Origin: Tomocerus qinae
Taxonomy: Eukaryota > Arthropoda > Collembola > Entomobryomorpha > Tomoceridae
DNA: 64,000 bases
Reading direction: 5' to 3'
Assembly (NCBI GenBank): GCA_020055645.1
Contig: CM034547.1
Coordinates: 70,032,884 to 70,096,883, forward strand
Notes under the pieces: generated by a model
What the model was told of the DNA's origin: nothing
Seen by the model: only the letters and a program-made list of their open reading frames with translations
Database searches by the model: none
Shown: piece after piece, positions 39,201-51,200 of the stretch
Layout: every line of letters begins with the position of its first letter
How positions within the stretch are numbered: the first letter of the stretch is position 1
Position numbers and translations under genes: made by a program

Positions 39201-42200
39201 GGACAGGGATCCCTACAAAGGGAACCACAAGAAAACAAACAACATCCTCAACCGCAAACTGATAGTTCCTATATATATAATTACTTCCAGTTAAACACAT
39301 CCACCGCTAAATGAACTGCTTATATTGCACTAAGGAAATATTCTGTTTAAACAAAAATGTCACAAGGCTGTATTCATACTAATAATTCTTAATTTACCTT
39401 TTATTTTGTAACCAGTGAAGAAATTCCTCAATAGTTCATTCACATCACGTTGGTTATCCAGACTTGTTCTTCTTACCGATTTGCTCTCTCTTCAATCTTA
39501 AAATGGATCTAATTCTTTCAAACTACGATAGTGACAGTGATAGCAATAGTTTCCTGTCTGTAGACGATGGAAACTGTATACCTACAAACGCTGACAGTTC
39601 CGACAAAAAGTACGCTGAATTGCTTCAAAAATATAACTATGTGAAACAGTGGAATAAACAGTGTCGAGCCAGTTATATTGAAGTAAGTGGAAAATACAAT
39701 GTTGCATTAAAAATACAAAGTGAAGTGGAACCAATAGTGACACAATTATGTGATTTGGTTGAATCTACCAACCAGCGGTTGGAAAGCACAAATGAAAAAT
39801 TAGTGTTAACAACCGCCGAACTCATGAAAGTTACTTGTGCCCATAAAAACAATAAGGCGACAATAAAACTGTGGCAAGGCCGATACGGTAACGAGCAACA
39901 AAGACTTCAGGAGAAAATAACTGATTATCTCATCCTAGAACAGAACCATGACGTATGGATTAGAGAACATAAGGATCTCCAGGAAAAACATCAAAAACTC
40001 GAGGGTGTAAACGAGATTCTCCAAGCAGATGTCGTATACAAGGATGAAGATATGCCACCTTACAACGTGCCATTACCGATCTTAACAACCGTTATGATGA
40101 AGTCAATGATAACCATCATGATCTGAAATTACAATTAGAAGAAGCAGAGGCTCAGAACGCAGTACTCCAAGCTGACATTGACAGGATAAATAAAGAAAAA
40201 CTCCAAAGTCAAATTGAAACTCAATCATCACGAAACAACCGAAAAAGGTTGTGTGCTGAGTTTAAAAAAGTTAAAAATGACTATTCAAACCTACAGAAAC
40301 TATCAAAAGGATATGAACAGGCCGGTGCTCTCTTCAGAGCTGAGAATAAACAACTCCAACAACAGCTACGGGACAATAAACCTGAGGGCCAATTTCTTCT
40401 TCGGGAACAATTAGACGCCAAAGATGAAGAAATTGCTCATCTCTCCCAATCTCTTAGGAAAAAGCAGACTGAGATTTGGGAACATCAAGATGACTTCGCT
40501 CGTCAAGTTTTAGAAAAAAAGAAGATCCTACAAGCGAAGGCTATTGTGCAAGCCAAATTAGATGATACAAAAATGGTCCTGGAACATACACAGGAAGGAT
40601 TGGAAATACAAAATCAAGCTATCTCTAATCTCCAAACCGAGGTAACACTCACGCGGCAAAGATGTGTGCGACAATACATCCGCCGTGCTAAAGTACTGAC
40701 CACCATCAGAAGTGACAATCTTCAAACCCGTGCACTTCACGCCGCAAGAATCACATTGCAGAACGCACAACGAGCCCGAAGATATATTGGCATTCATAAG
40801 GAATATCGTCACGGTATGTCAGTTTTCATACAAAATTTAAATCAACGTCGTCTTCTACGCTCTCGACGAGACTTTGTTAATTAACATTTATTATCATTGT
40901 GGTTTTCCTTTCTTCCATTTCTTCAGTATTTTATCACATATCTACTTATTCTTAGACTCAAACTAATATCGTTCTTTAAGTATCATTGCTTATCATATCT
41001 TGTATTTACCAATTTTTTGTCTTCCCTTACGGTAACCCAAAGGCCGGGAGAATATTATAATATGTACGTAGTCTTAAAGTATTATATGATTAAGACGTAG
41101 TCTGTAAATAGGTATCTAAAAATATATTTATTGCTGACTCTCAACCGCACATATGCATGTAGTAAATAAAGTTTTGTTTTCCTTATAGCTATACAACAGA
41201 ATCAGTGCACTATGTATAATGTATTTACGCTATTGTTAAGTATAAAGTATAAACTGATTTTCCTGGACTAATTTAGGTTAAATTATTTTCCTTAAACAGC
41301 CCTAAATCAATGAACTCCTTTTTATGCTTTATTTAGACTTTTAAGTTTTAGATATTAGATGATAAATAGGTTAGTCACTAACCACTAGTTAAAACTTATT
41401 TTATGTAACACTTTTATCCATTTTACTGGAACACACATCCTGTAACTATAGTATATAAGCCTGTACTTTAATCGAAATAAATATTCTAAGTTTCACTCTT
41501 AGTTTCACCCTTCTCTACGAAGTTTTATTTTCATATACATACGTGTAAACTAGCACATTATTACTTGCTCATTTAATGGTCAGAATCTTCGGGACATTTT
41601 CATTATTCGTATATTGCAAGATTCTGCATACCTATTTAAAGCCTAAGCATTGTTTGAAAACGCCTATCTGCTCCTGTCGGGTCTTATTAATCCTCAAAGT
41701 GAATTGACCGAGCGACAGGAAAGTCAAGTAATTTTCTAAATATTAAAGTAGGGAACAATATTTCAGTTCAAATAAAACTTGTAGTGACTGCAGAGAGTAT
41801 TGACAATTATTTAGGCATATCAACTATGCTTTGATTAAAATGATGTTAGAAGTCAGAGAGAGAAATAAACGAGTGGACACTTGACTTTGCTCAAAGGAGA
41901 CCCTTGTATAATATGCAGCTAGCTAGATTATCTGTTTGGGATTAAAGTGGCAGCTTTAGAGTTGCGTCATACGAACATCAAAGATGACAATAATGCTAAG
42001 AGGTATTATCCTTTTCGAAATTCCTCCTATCAGCATCAGTAAAAGTGTGTTTGTCTGTTGGTTTGGAAATCAATACAATTCCTGCAGCCATATACATAGT
42101 CTTGCATCGAATACTATATTATAACGAATCCAATTTCACTATCAAAGGATAATAAAATTGGAAAGGAGTCTTTTTTGACAAATACGTCGTGATCGCGAGC

Positions 42201-45200
42201 AGAAAGAGCGTGTAATTACTTTGCTTTCATATCCTTTGGTAATCTCTGAGCAATGTGAAAAGGGGAAGAAATGCTCACACTTAGCTGCACACGTCTCTGC
42301 TTAGTAACTACAATAACAGCATGTGTTTATACTATGTCGTTTACTGAACCTTGCGCCCTACCGGTTCATGCAGTGCACAACTAATGAGAGTCCAGTTGCC
42401 TAGTCCTCGTGACGCTACAAGATTGTCTTTACTTCTACTGCATGAATTTCCCCACTTGCTTTCCCCATAGTCAGCTAATAGCCGAGGAGTAAATGAAAAA
42501 GTTTTTCTGTACCTACTACTTCGCTACTACGACTATTATTTTACTACATAACTACCTATACACATTCCGCTTAGTTGACCACGACCACTGGATAAATACA
42601 TAGTCAAGCCTATCTCTACTACAGTACGAGAAAGGACACTCGATCGGTCAGTCGGACAGAATGCAGCCACTTAGCAAATAAAAGAGAGAAGAGATAAAGT
42701 AAACGAGAATCTCTTCTTTTCCTCAAGTCAATGCTGTAGGCCAGTGATAAGCCCCGTCGGCTCATCCATGGTAGCTTGACATGGCAACTGCTTCTTTGAA
42801 GGTATGGCTTTAGATGTTCCCACTCAAATATATTATACAGCTCTTACAAACGAGGATTTTACCAGGTGTAATTTGACTGATTGACTGTATATGCCTATAT
42901 AAGTCTATACCCATGGGGCTGACGATCCCCATTAGGAATTTTGAGAGATTTTGGACCCGGACCATACCTTGTAGGAAGAAGTGCCATATCAACGCACCTT
43001 GCTCTCATCCATCAAAAGAAAACTGTTCCACTTGACTTTCTAACTTCAGAGACGTGCAAACACAAAGCGTCTACCACTGAATGTACTTCCTAATTTTTAT
43101 GTGCATTGACATTTTTTCTACGACAGGAACAGTCGCCACTCTAACTGTATATAAAACAGAACTTGTGTGCATGACCGTCCGCTGTGACGATCAGTGACAT
43201 AAATTCACTGTGTCTCGCACGGGAGTTTAAAGGAGCAATGATAAGATTGAGTCAAAGTGTTGCTGGCAATAGATCAGAGACAGAATCGACTGAAAAGATT
43301 CATTGTATTGAGCACGTTGACTTACCCGATATTTACCCTCTCCAACTTGGAAGACCCGGAACTTCTGTCGACAAGTGCACTTCATCACTTGTCGCTGAAC
43401 CTCGTCATCAATGATATCCCCTTCAGACACGGGTTTCTTTTCCTCCCAGTCAGGCCGCAGTGCCGCAATGAATTCCATGTAATCAATCAGATGGTCTCCA
43501 TGATCGAACATGTCAGCCACAGCATTCATCTCCAAACGACTCGTCGGGAATTCTATTTCAAGACAAACACAAACAAATAAATAACACCATCCATCTGCCA
43601 TCTCACTTCCCACCATTAGCACTAAAACCCTTTTCACACTCAACATAAATACCTGTCCTATTATCATTCCTCCTCCCACGACTAGACCTACCTAATAACA
43701 GCATTACAATAATACGGGATGTAAATAAATGAGAGATCTTGAGTAAAGATGACAATCTCCTTCCACATAAATACGAATTGATGTCATTCTAGAGAATTAA
43801 TGTCCCATTATGAATGCACTTAACTAATCTGTAAAAATAATCCTTCTAGATAAGTAATTAGGGAAAGGAAACTCACTTGTTTTCATGATAGCATCAATAA
43901 ACTCCTCCCGAGGGATTAGGCCGTTGTTGTTTCTATCGATCTTTCTGAAGAGATCTGTCACTCGAGACTTCTTGTGATTCATGAATTTCAAGAACTGGAA
44001 AACAATGACAATGGGATGAGCCAAATGAGATATTCATTGTTAGTGTCACACAAAGTAAATACGACTTCCTCCCACTCCCTCTTCCCTTCCGCCACCCCAC
44101 CATCCTTTCTTTCTTCAGATTTCATGGTCGACGGAATTAATATTCGTTAGCACCAGGCAGGAGGTAAGCCTTGATTTGGCATGTCGTACCTTGTGATGAC
44201 GCCAAGACTTATGCAATCCGAAAGACTCGAAGTAACAGAAACCAGAATGTACAGTATGGGGGTACTTTTCTCCGAACATAGCACTTTTGTACTGTTTTTA
44301 CATTAACTTGAACAAACCTTTCACCCACTTTCACCAGAGCAAAAAGTGTTTTGGTTAGAATTCCGGTTAAAATAATGGCCAGTGTTTTAACAATAGAATT
44401 ATGTTTTAACGGAGTTTGAGAAAAGAGAAAGTGGTAAGTTGGGAGAAAACAATACTGTAGTCTGTTCGTAGTAAGTGTAAGTGGTGGGTGGTCGGCTAAG
44501 TAGAGAGAATGGCCGGAGAGAGTGTTGTCATCTTGTTAAGAACCATTGCGACTGACTGCTGACACTGTCAGCTATAATTAGAGTTGTTGATCCGAGTCAG
44601 AATAATCGACTGCAATAACAAAGAGGAACTTACCCTTTTTCTCCAGTCTTCCCAGCTGAAGTTTTTGACTTTCTCCAACTCTAACAGGTAGTTGTATTTG
44701 TCTTGGAGGCGTCGCTGTCTTTCCCAAGCCATCATCCAGACATGCTTCCATTTATCCCACAGAGCCTTCACTCTCGGATTTTTAATCTGAGGCTCCACGG
44801 CTTTGCTATAAATTCAATTAAAACAGCATTAGTCAATTCACTCGCTCAGTCACAGTTCATCCTTCGTCACCAACCAACTCCGACTCAGTGGTCCTCACCC
44901 TCGCTCATTTACAATTAGCATTTAGTACAGGTGCCTACATACACATTTATTATTCCATTGTGAGAAGGTTAATCTAATTTATGTATCAATAGATGCATTC
45001 ATTCCCCGTGCGACGCTTCATTATTATTTTAATGACATTAATTCACATGTGTGCTGTACGAATATAAGTTATATATAAAGATGACTTCATCAGCAATTCT
45101 ATTAGTATGGATTAGGAATTAGGACATTACAAGTCAGGACGCTACAGTAACTTACAGTTTATATCAAGTAATATTAAACATGTTACAATATATTCTCTTA

Positions 45201-48200
45201 ATAAATGCTATCTCAAATTAGAAAGAAAAAGGTTAGCCTACAATAATAGTCGCTATTCAATTGCTGCTAGTTGGTTGCAGTAATAAATAAATAAAGCTTT
45301 CAAAATTTCATTCCATGTTGGCCCAACGCATGCTGTTAGTGAAAAACTTTAAAATTATATTATCAATTAAAAAGCCACTTGAATTCTAAATAGTCCCATT
45401 AAATGTACAGATAACAAGCCACCGAGAAGAGAAGCCAGCGAGATGTTTACAACGGTCTCGCAGTCAAATCTTGTTAGTACTGTTTTATAGTTTTTTTTTC
45501 TTGGAGGACAGAGAATGATTGTACCTTCCTCTGCGATCGAATCTCGGTCCAATATGAGGAATCAGATCCGGCGACTTTTCTCGTCCAGGACTACGCAACG
45601 CAACACGACAGAATGCAGAAACAAAATAAAAAACAGAACATGCCAAACGTAAATGTCAAAAATAAACCCAGAGCGGAGCTTTGCGGATTTTGAAAAAGGC
45701 CAAAGAAAAATAAATGCTCAAAAATATATTGGCAATTAAACTACAAAAGTGAAAGCGATGATGCAACTTAATTGGTGTAGCAAACAGACCTGTCCATGCG
45801 TGACATTGGCGTCGATTCACGAGATGGGAGCGTTCTACCACTACAACAACAAAGTCAGCAAAATTATCACAAACCCCAAGGAAAATCATGTACTAGCCTT
45901 AGGATTTATTAATAGCTCCTTGGAATTCTACACTAAACTACTAAATACACATCTCATCGTTTAGCACTTGTTTGTCCATTAATGCAGATGCTAGGCATTG
46001 CCAAGGATGAGAGGACATGAGACACTCTTCAAACAGATATGTATTCGACATTTCACACATGGAACATTAACAGAAAATCACTTGAAAATGAAAAGTAAAT
46101 ACATGTAACCCAGTTTGCCTATCCTTCGTAAATACCATTTGTCTTCATGGCCACCGTAGCGAGTTCTAGGGAGAAAGAGTGCTTTGAAATGAATTGGCGA
46201 GAAGACTTCTGTTGACGAAGTACTCATCAACAGATTTCTCCTTTTACATTTCAATAAGGACTCTTCAGTTGGCCAGACATTATCCGCCACAGCCATACGG
46301 TTACTACGCTCAACTAAATATTGCTGTCATCAAAGCACGAACGAGTACGCACAAATTCATAAGGGGCTCAGCTTGCCCAAAGCGCTATGTCAGGTATAGC
46401 CCCTAAGAGTTCATGTCAAAATAGCTGTTCCTCTCATATTTACCGTATTAATCGAATTAATTAACCGGGTTGTTACTGTTTCATTGGCCTTTTTTAACTC
46501 CTGAAAACGGTGATAGTCGAAATAGTTAACCAGAGTGGCGAATTATTTCGATACGGAGAATTATTTTACAAACAGCCAATTTTTATTGAAGTCCGGGTAC
46601 ATAGAAAAGTAAATTATTTCTCGACTATCATATTTCCCATTATGGGGAACCAGGATTAAGTACATGTGCACTCAAATACACCTACTACCTGCCCTGACCT
46701 ACGGAAACTTAGATTGGGATGGCGAATTATTTCGATACGGAGAATTATTTCTCAAAGGCTATTATTTTACCCCTGAAAACGATAAAAATCGAAATAATAA
46801 CCTGGGGGAGCACTATTTCAATACGGAGAATTAATTCGATTAATACGGTATGTCAAAATGCCCAACGTTGTGGGGTCCAGATATGAAAATTTTTCTGTAG
46901 GAATTTTACGTTACTTCGTATTTCGATACACCCTAGGCAGAAAAATTAAGGGGGACCTTGGACAGGCATCAATGTGTCCAATCCGTTGTTTAGTCCAAAT
47001 ATTAAGAAGTGGATACTATTATTATCGTCAATCGTGACTGTGCAAGATGTACATTCATTTAACATCAAGGACACGGAATCATTTTTGTTTTTGCTTTGTC
47101 CACCTTAGATATTTCTGCGAACAAGTAAAGTAGGTAGAGACAAGCAATAATAATTTATGTATCATCTTGTCAACAGTAAGTAAATAAACATAAAAGGGAG
47201 AGGAAAACAAGTTGGCTGAGACGTATAGTATTAGCGGATCCATTACATGGTAGTGCAGTGTTGTGCTATACAATTGTTGACGCTTCTTGTGGAGACATCT
47301 CAAATAGTAAGTAAATAGTAGTAGTAGGACAAGACACCCCAAGGATTCAATAAAGAGGCAGGAAGGAAAGATCACAGAAATATTTACATAGAAAATCTTC
47401 TATTAAAAGTAGGAGAATGAAAGAGTTCGGGGAATACTAAAGGAAATGCATCTGTTTATACTAGATATAGACGTAAGTGCTCCATACCTTTAGCATAGGT
47501 TAAAAGGAGAACACGCGGAGATGGAGTTTGAGTACATCCCAAATAAGTAAGTGTCTGCCAACGCTATAATTTACTACCTTGTCAACAAATACACATTTTG
47601 TATTCCAATACTCCAATCTCATGTAAAGTGCTTTCGTAGTCTCTTAAGCGGACAAGTTTGTGTAAGGAGAGGAGAGGGACAAAGCTGATTCCGGATTGGA
47701 TTGCAAGTCGGTTGAGTAGAAGCGAAATTCGATTGTATTGAGTCGACACAGGATGCAAAAATACAAAGGATACAGCGAAGTTGAAGTGGAGTGCATAATA
47801 GAAGACAAACACAGAGTCTGTCACAGTACGAGAGGAGACATGCGATTCATTTCAAGTCATAATAAGTTTATGATGCTGGTGCACGTTCTTATAATAAAAA
47901 TAACTTTTATAGGGGAGTGGAGATAAGTAAAAGTATAGCTTAGAGTAAATAAAAAAATGTAAGCCAACCTCAGTCTACGCTGTGCGAAATCCAATTCCGG
48001 AGAAGTCTCACGACTATCGCCACTGGAAATCGAGAGAGAACAGAACAAAAAACATGACAATAAGAAAAAATATGACATTCCAGAAGAGCTATTGAGATGC
48101 AGGAGAGCCGCAGAAAGCGGCAATCCCACCTCAACTGCAAACATGCTCCATTCGACTCAAAATAATACTAAATAAAATCAGAAATCAGCTTAAATTCATT

Positions 48201-51200
48201 CTGACGTGAACAGAGAAGTTTGTAAGTGGAAAAGCTGATAGAGTCCCTCGAGTGTGAGGGAGCAGCAATTGAGACTTACCCGGGTGTGGTGCTTCGGAGA
48301 CGACTCCCCGGCTTCCCTTTCTGAGCAGGTTGACGACTGATCAACTTCGGTTTGCACACCGAGTCGATCTCTGGCTGTCTCTTTGCCATGCCTTCCATGA
48401 ACTCTTTGTGCTCCTGGGTCAACAAACCAATTGGATGAGTCAGATGGGTAATCAACAAGATACAAGGACTCGGTGATATGTAATCTAATTATAATTTATC
48501 ACGATTTGTGTAACTGAATTATACTTTGATGAGAATTTGAATTTGTCCCAAGTCGTCAGGCAGTGGCTCGGCTTCCAATTGAGTCAGCGTATCTTCGCAA
48601 CTCTGCAGCCAGGCCATCAGCTCCTCCAATAACTCCTCCATATTCCTTAGCGAAGCTAGATGAGCTTGTAATTTTTGAGCTCGCTGAAATCAAATTGTAA
48701 AAAGTTATTAGAGAACGGAAATTAAAAGTTGTCAAAACTGATTAGATTAGCTAAGCAAGATAGGTAAGTAGATTAGACCTGGTTAGCCCATGAGGAGATT
48801 TCATCCCACCGAGATTGGATTATTGAGATCCAGTGCTTAATCACACTGACGGCGTCTGGATGGGCTTTAGCTAGAATGCTTTTTGCCAAATCAATCGTCT
48901 CATCTTTCTCACGCTCTTTCGCCAGCAGCTCTCGCATGAATCTGTCAGAAAAATATTTTGTTTACAGAAGTAACCTCATTAAAAACTAGTAAACACCAAC
49001 TCACTTTTCCTGCTCTTCCAAAAGTTTTCGTGTCGAGTCTTCGTCCTCTGGCAATGAACCAGCGAAACGAAGTTTCATTTCGGCGTCAGAAAGCCATTCT
49101 AGAAGCATGTGGACAGCTTTGTGAAGTTTTTCCGCCTAAGACACAAAATACAAACATTTTGACAAGCTATTTCATACTATTTCACTCGACAGGATTCCTG
49201 ACCTAAAATTACCTCTTTAAGGGCTTGCTCCAATCTCCTGGACTTGTTGTCACATTTACCCTTAATTTTATCAAACGAGCTCTTAATCTCTTTCACTTGG
49301 CCGGATAATTTAGCCTTTTCTTCGGCTGACGCTGTTTCCATCATTTCCTCAGCTGTTTTGATCACATCGTGCATCTGAGAGCGGCGGTTATTCAATTCTT
49401 CTTCCAATTTCTATTAATATAAAATTGGGTTATTTTCCATCATTCATTACCTATTCACATGAACACAACCTATCTACACTTAATCATTGATCAATTTGAA
49501 TTATTCGTTCCCAGGCGAGTACAGTACCTTGTGTTGTTCAATAAGGGCCATGACGGTGTCCAAATCTCCATGAACAGGACCATCATCAACCAAGAGACTG
49601 TCAATTTGTCGCAACCAATCCAAGAGTTCCTGAAGGGCGTCTTTAAACTGGCCGGACCTGAGAAGAGCTTCTTCCAAGTTTCTTTGGCGCTCGACGCTCT
49701 TATTACAGACAGCGTTCCACTTGTTCTTCAAATCCGTAAGCATTTGGCGGAGAACGGGTTCGTCGGATTTGGGGGCTTTATCCTTGAGCGCCTTTCCGTT
49801 TTTCATGGTTGTGTCATAAATCGGTTGTTTGGCAGCCAGTGCTCTCTGGAACTCTTTGTGCTTGGCCAACATCTGCTTGATCTTTATAGGATTGTTTCCA
49901 GCGGTCGCTGTCATTTCGTCCAAGTTCTTTTCGGCTTCGTCCAGCCATTTACAGAGGGACAGCCAGGCGTCGTGGAATTCCTTTGCTTCTTTCATTCCGT
50001 GATCTAGGGCCCGAGTTCGTTCAGTGGACTTGGATACAACTCTTTCCCAACGATGCTGAACGGAGATGAGGAGGTTCTTGATAAGAATGACATCTTGCTT
50101 CTGGCTGAAATATTTCAGATGGTTGCCTTTCTTCTCCAGAATGAGCATCACCTCTCGATGGGCTCCTACTTCCTTCTGGAAGTCTTTGTGAGTCTCCACT
50201 TGCTCGATCACTTTCTCCAAAACCCTAGATACAGGTTCTAGTCCAGTGAGATACCGCTCTGCCTCTGTCAGCCAGTCAATAAAATCTTGTACAGCTTTGT
50301 GGAATTCCATAGCTTCTTTCAGTGCAATTTCCAACTTAATCTTTTTGTCATTAGCTCGATTCATGACACTCTCCCATCGCTGACGAAGTGTTCTTAAGTT
50401 ATGGGAAAGATTTGTCGCAGCACCTTCTGTGGACTTCTTCAAATATTCCTGACCTTGCTGGAGGACTGCTTCAACCTTAGGTCGATTCGTCTCCAGTTCA
50501 TTGTAGATTTCCTGCATGATAGAAAACAATTTTAAGTTATAAGTCCACATAAAAGTTGCAAAAGCATTTGTTACATTTTCATGTGTCTGTTTACCATAAA
50601 ACGGTTGAGTTGCTCTTGAGCAGTCTCAGGGAGACCGCCGACGGGTTTAGAAGTATTGAGAGCTCCGTCAACGTCATTGAGCCACATAAGCAGGTCTTGA
50701 ATCTCAGCGTTGAATGCCTGAGCTTCTCGAAGAGCATCTTCCAGTTCTTTCTGTCGATCGTTAGCTTTCGATTGCAAATCCCCCCATTTCCGATTCAAAT
50801 CTGTCAACTTCTTTTGGGTGTTTGAAGCATCTACTGAACCTTTGTCAGACTCTATGATTTGACGACCAGCATCATTGAGAGTGTCAACGCTGCTTTGATG
50901 GGCTTGAATGTCGTTCACCATCACCTATACGCAAATACTTTAGATGTCAGAGCAGCAAACTCATTATATTACATAATATATTCAGTTAAAGTCAGTGCAA
51001 GAATTTACTTTCAGTTTGGCTAACTCGACTTCGATCACTTGAGGATCTCCAAATACAGGCTTAAGGGAGTCCAAGGATTTATTTGTCTTTTCAATCCAGG
51101 CCATAAGCTCATTTAGAGCGTGTTGGAATTGACCGAGTCTCAGAAGAGCATTTTCCAATTCCCTCTGTCGCTCAACAATTCCTTTCAGAAGGTCATCCCA

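Larger units (their letters stand above)
29626..41638 (+). mobile_element. 12.0-kb BEL/Pao-derived LTR element carrying a GPCR, a Gn/Gc-like envelope and accessory proteins, no polymerase
   Basis: Complete insertion between two near-identical LTRs, flanked by the 5-bp duplication AAGCC (29621-29625 and 41639-41643). Order of contents: 5' LTR, primer-binding-site candidate, leader with overlapping open frames, Gag, protease, seven-transmembrane receptor, envelope glycoprotein, two coiled-coil accessory reading frames, purine-rich tract, 3' LTR. Reverse transcriptase, RNase H and integrase are absent, so movement must depend on enzymes from another element. It sits antisense in a spectraplakin intron. 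The LTRs differ by only two 1-nt indels, so insertion is very recent. BEL/Pao assignment rests on the Gag (DUF1759) and protease (DUF1758) regions. Confidence 0.9.

Noticed and set aside
42930-43060. Short plus-strand stretch resembling an integrase C-terminus (GPGPYLV)
   Set aside because: Only a few residues, no neighbouring integrase core; chance resemblance cannot be excluded.
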